64,000 nucleotides of DNA from Aquimarina agarilytica ZC1. GTDB lineage: Bacteria > Bacteroidota > Bacteroidia > Flavobacteriales > Flavobacteriaceae. Positions 47,426 to 55,344 of the stretch are shown here, one piece after another (the stretch's first letter is position 1; each line of letters starts with the position of its first letter). Where the stretch lies: positions 69,498 to 133,497 of the forward strand of contig NZ_JH621253.1 of assembly GCF_000255455.1 (NCBI RefSeq), given 5' to 3'. Below the pieces are notes generated by a model. It was given only the letters and a program-made list of their open reading frames with translations, did not search any database and was not told the origin of the DNA. The translations under genes and the position numbers were made by a program.

Positions 47426-48466
47426 ATGAAAGCAGGAAACTTTATTTCAGTAGGTTTATCCGTTACAATAGGTCTTTTAAGTACACTATCGGGAAATGCT
47501 CAAACACAAACCAAATTTAAAAATCAAACTTCAAAAAGAATAGTTAACGGAAGTGATGTATTCATAGAAGATCATCCATATCAAGTTGATCTAGGAGGTT
47601 GTGGAGGTGCTATTTTAGGTGCTAGATGGATAATAACCGCAGAACACTGTATTAAAGGAGATGGCTCGAATATCACAGTTAGAGCTGGTATAACCAAAAA
47701 GAGTGAGTTTTATACGGGGCAAACAGTAAAGGTGAAAAGAGCAATTTTAAACCCTAATTCCAATAGTGATATGGCGCTTTTGGAATTAGAAACTCCTTTA
47801 GATTTATCTGGCGATTTTGCTAAGGCTATTACTTATGCATCACCATTAGTTTTTAATGAAGGATTAGTTGCAAAAGATAAACTATGTACATCTACAGGTT
47901 GGGGAATGACAGACCCAAATATAAGTAATTCTTCACCAGATCACTTGCAAGGGGCTGTTTTAAAGTTTGGAAATGTAGCCTTATCTGATGATCGTATACG
48001 AGTGGAAGAATATCAAGAAAGAATGGCATGTAGAGGTGATAGTGGAGGGCCATTAGTTGTAGATTCTGTTGATAAATCTAAGTTTATATTAGTTGGAACT
48101 GTTAGTGGAGGTGAAGGTGACCCTTGTAGCGATTATGGTTTTTGGGGAAATGTAGCTAAAGCTTCGAGTTGGATTGAATCCCAAACAGGAATAAAGCCTT
48201 ATAATGGAAATACAGTTTTAAGTAGTAATGATTATACAACAAAGGAAGGTGCTACATTTAATATTTGGCCTAATCCAGCAACAGGTGTTATAAATATTGA
48301 TTCTGGGGAACCTATTAATGAGATAAAAATTTATTCTATTTTAGGTGAAGAAGTACTTAGTACAGAAGGATCAAATAAAATAGACATTAGTCAGTTGACT
48401 AGTGGAACTTATATCATTCAAGATACAGATTCATTAAAAAGTGGTTTGTTTATTATTGAAAAATAA
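47426..48466 (+). CDS. Secreted S1-family (trypsin-fold) protease with T9SS sorting domain
   Basis: Chymotrypsin-fold serine protease of 346 residues. Signal peptide to about residue 25 (LSTLSGNAQ), a short propeptide, and an activation site KR-IVNG with cleavage expected between R38 and I39. The catalytic triad is visible: H74 in TAEHC, D115 in SDMALLEL, S206 in CRGDSGGP. The residue six places before the catalytic serine (chymotrypsin position 189) is Met200, not the Asp of true trypsins, so Arg/Lys specificity is unlikely. A T9SS type A domain (NIWPNPATGVINID to GLFIIEK) takes up the last 80 or so residues. Secreted, probably for feeding on protein like its M14 neighbour. Confidence 0.9.
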   Translation: MKAGNFISVGLSVTIGLLSTLSGNAQTQTKFKNQTSKRIVNGSDVFIEDHPYQVDLGGCGGAILGARWIITAEHCIKGDGSNITVRAGITKKSEFYTGQTVKVKRAILNPNSNSDMALLELETPLDLSGDFAKAITYASPLVFNEGLVAKDKLCTSTGWGMTDPNISNSSPDHLQGAVLKFGNVALSDDRIRVEEYQERMACRGDSGGPLVVDSVDKSKFILVGTVSGGEGDPCSDYGFWGNVAKASSWIESQTGIKPYNGNTVLSSNDYTTKEGATFNIWPNPATGVINIDSGEPINEIKIYSILGEEVLSTEGSNKIDISQLTSGTYIIQDTDSLKSGLFIIEK

Positions 48467-48495
48467 TTCGCTTGATATAAAAGGGTTAAAATAAA

Positions 48496-48524
48496 AATCG
48501 AGTAAGCGTAATGCTTACTCGATT
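48496..48524. terminator. Bidirectional terminator between convergent genes
   Basis: AATCGAGTAAGC (48496-48507) and GCTTACTCGATT (48513-48524) form a perfect 12-bp stem with a 5-base loop. Its flanks are A-rich on the left and modestly T/A-rich on the right. It sits between the protease (+) and the acyl-CoA dehydrogenase (-). Confidence 0.85.
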
Positions 48525-48547
48525 AATAAACTAAATTTAAAAAAGTA

Positions 48548-50350
48548 CTAAAAACAGTATTTATTTTCTGCAGTAACCTTATCGGCAATAATATTACGCA
48601 AGGCCACTACATTAGGCATATTTTGATATTTGGTAAAACGCTTTAATCCCATAAGCATCATACGTTGTTCATCGCCTTCAGCAAAACTAGCAATACCTTC
48701 TTTAGCTTTACTAGTAATGTCTTCAATGGCATTAAATAAATATAATTGAGTCATAGCAATTTGTGCTTTTTGAGACTCTTCACCAAAACGTTTTATATTT
48801 TTTTCAGTTCTTAAAATAGTAGATTCTGTCATGTATATTTCGATCAGAATATCACTTGCTGCTAAAAGTAATTGTTGATGTTCTTCTAATTGAGGGCCAA
48901 ATTTTTGTACGGCACTACCAGCAACCATTAAGAATACCTTTTTAAGTTTAGCCAAAATAGCTTTTTCTTCAGAAAGTACTTCAGAATAATCAGGCGTGTC
49001 AAATGAAGGAATACCCGTTAATTCATCGGCTACTGCCATAGCAGGACCTAATAAATCTACATGTCCTTTCATTGCTTTTTTAACTAACATTCCTACACAA
49101 AGCATACGGTTAATTTCGTTAGTACCTTCGTAAATACGAGATATACGAGCATCTCTCCAAGCAGACTCCATTGGAGTATCGGCAGAGAACCCCATACCTC
49201 CATATATTTGAATTCCTTCGTCGGAACAGTTTTGAACATCTTCAGAAACAGCCACTTTTAGTATAGAACATTCTATAGCATATTCTTCAACGCCTTTTAA
49301 TTCGGCTTCTTGATGCGAATTTCCAGAAGCTTCACGAATAGCTATACGATCTTCGATATTTTTGGCAGCACGGTATGATGCGGATTCACCAGCATAACAA
49401 TTAGTAGCCATTTCAGCTATTTTTTTACGAATAGCACCAAATTGAACAATAGGTGTTTTAAACTGAATACGTTCGGCAGCATAATTTACACCACTAGTAA
49501 TTACCCTACGTTGTGCATCTAAACAAGCAGCGGCTAATTTTATACGACCAACATTTAAGGCATTCATGGCAATTTTAAACCCATTCCCTCTTTCCGAAAG
49601 CATATTTTCGGCAGGGACCCTGGTATCACTAAAAAATACCTGTCGGGTAGAGGAAGAATGAATTCCTAATTTATGCTCTTCTTCACCCATGGTAATACCA
49701 TTACTAGGATCATTTTCAACAATAAATCCAGTAATGTTTTTATCATCTTCAATACGTGCAAAAACTATGAATACATTACAAAATCCTGCGTTTGAAATCC
49801 ACATTTTTTGTCCCGAGATACTATATGATTTTCCATCATCACTTAACACCGCTTTTGTTTTACCACTATTGGCATCAGATCCAGCACCTGGTTCGGTTAA
49901 ACAATAAGCACCAAACCATTCACCAGTAGCTAGTTTTGGAACATATTTTTTACGTTGTTCTTCGGTTCCATATAAGGTAATTGGCATAGTACCAATACCT
50001 GTATGTGCACCAAAGGCAGTACCTATTGATCCTGTAGCTCCAGAGATATAATCACATACCAACATGGTAGAAACAAATCCCATTCCAAGACCATCATATT
50101 TTTCTGGTACAGCAACCCCTAAAAATCCAAGTTCTCCTGCTTTACGCATAACTTCTTCGGTAAGGGCATAGTCTTTCTTTTCAAAACGATCTTTATGCGG
50201 CCAGACTTCACGGTCAACAAATTCAGTAACCGCTTCTTTCATCATTTTTTGTTCCTCCGAAAAATCTTCAGGAGTAAACACATCTTCACATTTTGTTTCT
50301 TTAACAAGGAATTGTCCTCCTCGTAATATGTCTTTTTCTGTTGTTTCCAT
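48548..50350 (-). CDS. Acyl-CoA dehydrogenase
   Basis: FAD enzyme that makes the trans-2-enoyl-CoA in the first step of beta-oxidation. At 600 residues it is longer than the 380-residue standard form, with an extra C-terminal helical region (about 440-600) like VLCAD/FadE-type Bacteroidota homologues. Visible motifs: YCLTEPGAGSDANSGKT at about 149-165, KMWISNAGFCNVFIVFARI at about 180-198, QIYGGMGFSADTPMESAWRD at about 380-399, and RIYEGTNEINRMLC at about 403-416, which carries the catalytic-base region. It is the last gene of the fad operon on the minus strand and is separated from the thiolase by the four-helix-bundle element. Confidence 0.93.
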   Translation of the reverse strand: METTEKDILRGGQFLVKETKCEDVFTPEDFSEEQKMMKEAVTEFVDREVWPHKDRFEKKDYALTEEVMRKAGELGFLGVAVPEKYDGLGMGFVSTMLVCDYISGATGSIGTAFGAHTGIGTMPITLYGTEEQRKKYVPKLATGEWFGAYCLTEPGAGSDANSGKTKAVLSDDGKSYSISGQKMWISNAGFCNVFIVFARIEDDKNITGFIVENDPSNGITMGEEEHKLGIHSSSTRQVFFSDTRVPAENMLSERGNGFKIAMNALNVGRIKLAAACLDAQRRVITSGVNYAAERIQFKTPIVQFGAIRKKIAEMATNCYAGESASYRAAKNIEDRIAIREASGNSHQEAELKGVEEYAIECSILKVAVSEDVQNCSDEGIQIYGGMGFSADTPMESAWRDARISRIYEGTNEINRMLCVGMLVKKAMKGHVDLLGPAMAVADELTGIPSFDTPDYSEVLSEEKAILAKLKKVFLMVAGSAVQKFGPQLEEHQQLLLAASDILIEIYMTESTILRTEKNIKRFGEESQKAQIAMTQLYLFNAIEDITSKAKEGIASFAEGDEQRMMLMGLKRFTKYQNMPNVVALRNIIADKVTAENKYCF

Positions 50351-50371
50351 TTTATTTTAGATTTTAAAAAA

Positions 50372-50402
50372 AGAAGAGAGAAAATAGAGGATAGAAAATA
50401 GA
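50372..50402 (+). repeat. Heptad array AGA x5, one arm of an inverted repeat
   Basis: AGA occurs at 50372, 50379, 50386, 50393 and 50400, exactly 7 bases apart. The 31-bp stretch matches the reverse complement of 50772-50802 at 24 of 31 positions. The two arms bracket the small gene at 50404-50757. Confidence 0.8.
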
Positions 50403-50403
50403 T

Positions 50404-50757
50404 TTATTTAAGTCTATTTTGAAAACCCATAGCCATTCGCTGGAATTCTTCTATTTTTTCTTCAAGTATTGTTAAATTTTCTTTGTTTATATATTTTCTA
50501 TGCAACGCGATTAATAATTGAGTACTCAATTCAAAAGAAGAGCCTAACGAAATGTCTAAAAAATGGCTGAATGATTTGTCTGTTCTAGAAGATCCTTCAG
50601 CAATATTACTTGGTATGGAAATAGAGCACCTACTTATTTGTGAGCTTAAATCATATCTTTCGTGTTTTGGAAAATTTTGAATTAAGTCAGAAATACTATT
50701 TGCGATCTCCAAACTAAGTTGCCATATTTTTAGATTTTTATAATTATGTCTCTTCAT
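50404..50757 (-). CDS. Four-helix bundle protein (S23/IVP family)
   Basis: A 117-residue all-helical protein. KIWQLSLEIANSISDLIQNF at about 10-29, FPKHERYDLSSQISRCSIS at about 29-47, IPSNIAEGSSRTDKSFSHFL at about 48-67, and the ELSTQLLIA helix are the signature of the four-helix-bundle family first seen in 23S rRNA intervening sequences, related in fold to the Avd accessory protein of diversity-generating retroelements. Its function is not known. It lies inside the beta-oxidation operon between thiolase and acyl-CoA dehydrogenase, and is bracketed by inverted heptad arrays that end 1 base after its stop and begin 14 bases before its start. This suggests arrival as a unit. Confidence 0.9.
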   Translation of the reverse strand: MKRHNYKNLKIWQLSLEIANSISDLIQNFPKHERYDLSSQISRCSISIPSNIAEGSSRTDKSFSHFLDISLGSSFELSTQLLIALHRKYINKENLTILEEKIEEFQRMAMGFQNRLK

Positions 50758-50771
50758 TATGATTTTTAAAG

Positions 50772-50802
50772 TCTATTCTCTTTCTTCTATAGTCTTTTTT
50801 CT
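50772..50802 (+). repeat. Heptad array TCT x5, second arm of the inverted repeat
   Basis: TCT occurs at 50772, 50779, 50786, 50793 and 50800, exactly 7 bases apart, mirroring the AGA array at 50372-50402. It ends three bases before the thiolase stop codon (50806-50808 on this strand). Confidence 0.8.
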
Positions 50803-50805
50803 TAA

Positions 50806-51996
50806 TTAAGAAAGAAACTCAAATATCCCACAAGCACCTTGTCCAGTACCTACGCACATGGTTACTGCACCGTATTTACCTTGCATGTTTTGTTTACGCA
50901 TTTCATCAAATAACTGTACCGAAAGTTTTGCTCCTGTACAACCTAGCGGGTGACCCAATGCTATGGCTCCACCATTTACGTTTACAATGTCTTTATTAAG
51001 CCCAAGCTCTCTAACTACAGCTAAGGATTGCGAGGCAAAGGCTTCGTTTAACTCAATTAATGATAAATCATCTTGCTTTAAACCGGCTTGTTTTAATGCT
51101 TTTGGAATTGCTTTAACTGGTCCAATTCCCATAATTCGGGGTTCAACTCCTGCAGCTGCATAGTTCACTAAACGAGCTATTGGCTCTAGGTTAAGTTCCT
51201 TAACCATGTCCTCACTCATTACCATTACAAATGCAGCACCATCACTCATTTGTGATGAGTTACCAGCAGTAACACTTCCGCCTTGAGCAAAAACAGGACG
51301 CAATTTAGCCAGGACTTCCAGACTAGTTCCTTTACGGGGACCTTCGTCTTTAGTAACCGTATAGGATTTGGTAGCTTTTTTACCATTTTCATCTACATAT
51401 ACTTGTTCTACATTAATAGGTACAATTTGATCTTGAAAACGATTTTCGGCTTGCGCTTTTAAGGCTTTCATGTGTGAATTATAAGCAAACTCATCTTGAT
51501 CCTCACGTGATACCTTGAATTGGTTAGCTACAGCTTCGGCCGTATTTCCCATTCCCCAGTAATAGTCCTCATGGCCTGATTGCGCAATATCGTAATTCAA
51601 TTCGGGTTTATTTCCTGTCATAGGAACAGAACTCATACTTTCAGCTCCACCGGCAATAATACAATCGGCCATTCCGGCCTGAATTTTTGCAGTGGCAATA
51701 CCAATAGTTTCAATCCCCGAAGAACAAAAACGATTCACCGTCACCCCAGGAACATCAATAATATCTAATCCCATTAAGGAGATTAATCTGGCCATGTTTA
51801 GTCCTTGAGAACCTTCGGGCATGGCATTACCAACAATTACGTCATCAATACGTTTTTTATCTAATTGAGGTAATTCTTTCATCATGTGTTGAATGGTTTC
51901 TGCGGCCAATTCATCACTTCGCTTAAATCGGAAAACGCCTTTTGGTGCTTTTCCAACCGCTGTTCTATATGCTTTTACTATATATGCTTGTTTCAT
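50806..51996 (-). CDS. fadA: Acetyl-CoA C-acyltransferase (thiolase)
   Basis: Thiolytic cleavage of 3-ketoacyl-CoA, last step of beta-oxidation. Starting at the ATG at 51996 gives 396 residues beginning KQAYIVKAYRTAVGKAPKG; the frame continues upstream to 52029, but that part comes from the intergenic heptad repeat. The nucleophilic cysteine is in VTVNRFCSSGIETIG at about 82-96; the other catalytic residues are in ALGHPLGCTGAKL (His) and CVGTGQGACG (Cys) near the C-terminus. NEAFASQSLAV is the usual oxyanion-region motif. The upstream gene encodes the partner hydratase/dehydrogenase. Confidence 0.92.
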   Translation of the reverse strand: MKQAYIVKAYRTAVGKAPKGVFRFKRSDELAAETIQHMMKELPQLDKKRIDDVIVGNAMPEGSQGLNMARLISLMGLDIIDVPGVTVNRFCSSGIETIGIATAKIQAGMADCIIAGGAESMSSVPMTGNKPELNYDIAQSGHEDYYWGMGNTAEAVANQFKVSREDQDEFAYNSHMKALKAQAENRFQDQIVPINVEQVYVDENGKKATKSYTVTKDEGPRKGTSLEVLAKLRPVFAQGGSVTAGNSSQMSDGAAFVMVMSEDMVKELNLEPIARLVNYAAAGVEPRIMGIGPVKAIPKALKQAGLKQDDLSLIELNEAFASQSLAVVRELGLNKDIVNVNGGAIALGHPLGCTGAKLSVQLFDEMRKQNMQGKYGAVTMCVGTGQGACGIFEFLS

Positions 51997-52004
51997 TATA
52001 TTTT

Positions 52005-52099
52005 GCTTTTGGCTGTTAGCAATTGGCAATTGGCTTTCAGCGCACTTAATTATTAAACTTTTTAGCCAATGGCTAATAGCTAAAGGCTTATAGCATGAG
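52005..52099. repeat. Two-armed GC-heptad repeat between thiolase and hydratase/dehydrogenase genes
   Basis: Left arm: GC at 52005, 52012, 52019, 52026, 52033 and 52040 (GCTTTTG, GCTGTTA, GCAATTG twice, GCTTTCA, GCGCACT). Right arm: GC at 52065, 52072, 52079, 52086 and 52093 (GCCAATG, GCTAATA, GCTAAAG, GCTTATA, GCATGAG). The right arm resembles the reverse complement of the left at about 20 of 28 positions. It fills the gap between the two genes and lies 8 bases from the thiolase start. Confidence 0.82.
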
Positions 52100-52101
52100 A
52101 T

Positions 52102-54507
52102 TTAATTTCTCAATGGTTTACCTCGTTTTAACATGTGTTCGATGCGTTCTAATGTTTTACGTTCGGTACATAGACTTAAAAAGGCTTCACGTTCCAAATC
52201 CAGTAAATATTGCTCAGTGACTAAGGTTGGCTCAGATAAATCACCACCAGCCATTACATAGGCTAATTTGTTAGCGATTTTTTTATCGTGTTCACTAATA
52301 TAATTACTAGCTTCCATAGAGTCTGTTCCCACTAAAAACATTCCCAAAGCTTGTTTTCCAAGTACTTTTACATCTTTTCGTTTTACGGGTTGCGTGTAAC
52401 CTTGTTCTGCCATTAATTTAGCATAAGATTTTGCTACTCCAATTTGACGGTCTTTATTGACTACAACTATATCTTTTCCTTTTTGAAGAATTCCTGTATC
52501 GTATGCTTCATAAGCAGAAGTAGACACTTTAGCCATTCCAATAGTTAAAAAGTGTTCTTGCAAAACGTTTAATTCAACATCTCCTTTTTGGAAATTATCG
52601 CTTGCACGAAGTGCCATTTCCTTGGAACCTCCACCACCAGGAATGACACCAACACCAAATTCAACCAGACCAATATATGTTTCTGCAGCAGCAACAACTT
52701 TATCGGCATGTAATGAAAGTTCACAACCGCCACCTAAGGCCATTCCATGTGGCGCGGCAATAGTTGGAATAGAGGAGTAGCGCATACGCATCATGGTATC
52801 TTGGAAATATTTGACAGCCATATTAAGCTCATCATATTCTTGCTCTACAGCCATCATAAATATCATTCCGATATTGGCGCCAACTGAAAAGTTTGCCGCT
52901 TGATTTCCTACAACCAATCCTTGGTAATCTTTTTCGGCTAAATCGATAGCTTTATTTAAACCAGCCAAAACATCACCACCAATGGTATTCATTTTGGATT
53001 GGAATTCTACATTTAAAATACCGTCACCTATATCTTCAACAACAACACCAGAGTTTTTAAATACTTCATTTGATTTTCGGATGTTATCCAAAATAATAAA
53101 TGAATCTTGCCCCGGTTTTTTTGATTGTGTTTTAGAAGAAATATCATAAAAATAAGTAGCGCCTTCTTTTACGCTGTAAAAGGTATCACTTCCGCTAGAA
53201 ATCATATCAGTAACCCAATCTGCTACCTCTAAACCTTCTGCTTTTATAAATTCAATTCCTTTTTTTACACCTACAGCATCCCATATTTGAAAAGGACCGT
53301 GTTCCCATCCGAAACCAGCTTTCATGGCATCGTCAATTTTATACAGGGCATCAGTAATTTCGGGAATACGAAAAGAAACATATGAAAACAATGCAGCAAA
53401 GCTTTTACGATAAAATTCACCAGCTTTATCTTTACCACCTACTAAAACCTTAAAACGATCGACAACTTTGTCAATTGACTTTGTCATTTCAAGCGTAGGG
53501 AAGGAAGCGCGTTTTTTAGTTCTATAATCTAATGTATCTAAGTCAAGCGAAAGGATTTCAGTTTTTCCTTCGGCATTTTTAGTCTTTTTATAGAAACCTT
53601 GTCCTGTTTTACTTCCTAACCATTTATTTTCCATCATTTTTGTAATGAAATCAGGAAGCTTGAACAAGTCATGTTGCTCATCATTAGGGCAATTGTCAAA
53701 AATACCATTAGCCACATGTACTAAAGTATCTAAACCAACAACATCAACCGTACGGAAAGTAGCTGATTTTGGACGACCAATAACAGGTCCAGTTAGTTTA
53801 TCTACCTCTTCAATAGTTAGGCCTAAATCTTTAACCGCATGAAATAAACTTTGTATACTAAAAATACCAATTCTATTTCCAATAAATGCAGGAGTATCTT
53901 TGGCAACTACGGAAGTTTTTCCTAAAAATTTATCCCCATATCCATTAAGGAAATCCAATACCGATTGATCTGTTTTAGGGCCAGGAATAATTTCGAATAA
54001 TTTTAAGTAACGAGCAGGGTTAAAGAAGTGAGTTCCACAAAAATGTTTTTGAAAATCATCACTACGACCTTCGCTCATAAATTTAATAGGAATTCCGGAA
54101 GTATTACTTGTAATTAAAGTTCCCGGTTTTCGATGCGCGTCTAATTTTTCAAATACGGATTTTTTAATATCCAAACGTTCCACCACCACTTCAATAATCC
54201 AATCAACTTCGCTCACCTTAGCAATATCATCTTCTAAATTACCAGTAGTAATGCGTTTAGCTAAGCTTTGGTGGTATATTGGAGATGGTTTTGATTTTAG
54301 TGAAGTAGTTAAAGCAGTGTTTACTAATCTGTTTCGAACTACTTTATCTTCTAATGTTAGGCCTTTAGCTTTTTCCTTATCATTTAATTCTCTAGGAACA
54401 ATGTCCAGTAATACTACTTCCACACCAATATTAGCAAAGTGGCAAGCAATACCGGAACCCATAATTCCCGAGCCAATGACGGCTATTTTGTTTATATTTC
54501 TTTTCAT
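52102..54507 (-). CDS. 3-hydroxyacyl-CoA dehydrogenase / enoyl-CoA hydratase bifunctional protein
   Basis: Carries out the two middle steps of beta-oxidation. The 801-residue protein has the dehydrogenase first: NAD motif IAVIGSGIMGSGIACHFA at about 8-25, SNTSGIPIKFMSEG, HFFNPARYLKLFEIIPG at about 160-176 (catalytic His), and FIGNRIGIF. The crotonase domain is at about 490-700 (FSVGANIGMIF; APHGMALGGGCELSLHAD; GLVEFGVGVIPGGGGSKEMA). This order is the reverse of E. coli FadB (hydratase first) but usual in Bacteroidota. The hydratase glutamates lie in GGGCELSLH and GLVEFGVG. It is downstream of the MarR gene and upstream of the thiolase on the minus strand. Confidence 0.93.
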   Translation of the reverse strand: MKRNINKIAVIGSGIMGSGIACHFANIGVEVVLLDIVPRELNDKEKAKGLTLEDKVVRNRLVNTALTTSLKSKPSPIYHQSLAKRITTGNLEDDIAKVSEVDWIIEVVVERLDIKKSVFEKLDAHRKPGTLITSNTSGIPIKFMSEGRSDDFQKHFCGTHFFNPARYLKLFEIIPGPKTDQSVLDFLNGYGDKFLGKTSVVAKDTPAFIGNRIGIFSIQSLFHAVKDLGLTIEEVDKLTGPVIGRPKSATFRTVDVVGLDTLVHVANGIFDNCPNDEQHDLFKLPDFITKMMENKWLGSKTGQGFYKKTKNAEGKTEILSLDLDTLDYRTKKRASFPTLEMTKSIDKVVDRFKVLVGGKDKAGEFYRKSFAALFSYVSFRIPEITDALYKIDDAMKAGFGWEHGPFQIWDAVGVKKGIEFIKAEGLEVADWVTDMISSGSDTFYSVKEGATYFYDISSKTQSKKPGQDSFIILDNIRKSNEVFKNSGVVVEDIGDGILNVEFQSKMNTIGGDVLAGLNKAIDLAEKDYQGLVVGNQAANFSVGANIGMIFMMAVEQEYDELNMAVKYFQDTMMRMRYSSIPTIAAPHGMALGGGCELSLHADKVVAAAETYIGLVEFGVGVIPGGGGSKEMALRASDNFQKGDVELNVLQEHFLTIGMAKVSTSAYEAYDTGILQKGKDIVVVNKDRQIGVAKSYAKLMAEQGYTQPVKRKDVKVLGKQALGMFLVGTDSMEASNYISEHDKKIANKLAYVMAGGDLSEPTLVTEQYLLDLEREAFLSLCTERKTLERIEHMLKRGKPLRN

Positions 54508-54623
54508 GTGTAACTAATTCTATTTTAAAGCGATTGTATTAGAAATCTGACTGTTTTTTTATTCAACTTATAGCATCCTAAAAATTTGACTAAGTGTTTC
54601 ATGTAAATGATTTTAATTAGTGA

Positions 54624-55064
54624 TTATTTTGAGTTATAAATTTTTTTGTTTGATATCAAGTCATTGATTGTATGGAATACTTCTACAAACGTGTCTAATT
54701 TATCGCTTGGAATGGCATCTTTAACTGCATTATCAAATTTAAAAACAACTTCTTTTGAAAATTCTCTCATTTCTAAACCAAAATCAGTTAAACCAATAAG
54801 TACACTACGGCCATCTTCGGGATTTTTTTTTCGGGTAATTAAACCTTTTTCTTCCATTGTTTTTAGCGTTCTAGAAAGACTGGTGGCTTCCATGCCCATT
54901 TTAGGGCCTAATGAAGTAGAAGGGGTTCCTTTTTCGGGATCAATACTCAACAAAGCAAAACCTGTTGACATGGTACTCCCTTTTTTTCCAGCTTCTTCAT
55001 TATACATTTTTGCCACCGCCATCCATGTGGAGCGCAATAAATAATCTATAGTGAGTTCTCTCAT
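54624..55064 (-). CDS. MarR-family transcriptional regulator
   Basis: Probable regulator of the beta-oxidation operon and of itself. The 146-residue protein shows the MarR winged-helix: STGFALLSIDPEKGTPSTSL at about 34-53, recognition-helix region LGPKMGMEATSLSRTLKTME at about 53-72, and the wing KGLITRKKNPEDGRSVLIGLT at about 74-94, where the DxR (DGR) motif is diagnostic. Gene order MarR, hydratase/dehydrogenase, thiolase, acyl-CoA dehydrogenase on one strand suggests a single transcript with the regulator first; the gap to the next gene is 116 bases. A long palindrome lies 81 bases upstream of its start. The ligand could be an acyl-CoA (inference). Confidence 0.9.
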   Translation of the reverse strand: MRELTIDYLLRSTWMAVAKMYNEEAGKKGSTMSTGFALLSIDPEKGTPSTSLGPKMGMEATSLSRTLKTMEEKGLITRKKNPEDGRSVLIGLTDFGLEMREFSKEVVFKFDNAVKDAIPSDKLDTFVEVFHTINDLISNKKIYNSK

Positions 55065-55144
55065 TTATAATTGTATAGTTTATACTCTACGTCTGGTATT
55101 TAATTAAGGCAACCACAAGTACTAGAGTTTACGTAAATATAAAA

Positions 55145-55172
55145 AATTTTATTATGCGTGCATAATAAAATT
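55145..55172. promoter_or_regulatory. 28-bp palindrome, likely MarR operator
   Basis: AATTTTATTATGC (55145-55157) and GCATAATAAAATT (55160-55172) are perfect reverse complements of 13 bases with a 2-base centre. It lies in the MarR promoter region and lacks a T run, which fits a dimer-binding site rather than a terminator. Dyads of this type are typical for MarR proteins. Confidence 0.7.
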
Positions 55173-55221
55173 AATTTTATTTGTGGAAGCCTCCATCAAT
55201 TTAGTTAATAAATATGAAAAC

Positions 55222-55252
55222 AAAAAAAAACTCTCCTATTTAAGGAGAGTTT
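55222..55252 (-). terminator. Terminator of fadD (- strand)
   Basis: AAACTCTCC (55228-55236) and GGAGAGTTT (55244-55252) form a perfect 9-bp stem with a 7-base loop; the A run at 55222-55230 is the U tract when read on the minus strand. It separates fadD transcription from the MarR operon. Confidence 0.88.
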
Positions 55253-55344
55253 GGTAATAATTTAAGACTTATATAACAGAATAAGTAATTAAAATCAATT
55301 ATTATGGTTTAAACTGTTATTCTAAATACTTAGTATTGATTTTG

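Noticed and set aside
51997-52029. N-terminal extension of the thiolase
   Set aside because: Encoded by the GC-heptad repeat; the thiolase domain starts at the ATG at 51996.
54646-55044. 132-codon plus-strand open frame antisense to the MarR gene
   Set aside because: The minus-strand MarR product has a complete winged helix with the DxR wing; the plus frame has no recognisable domain.
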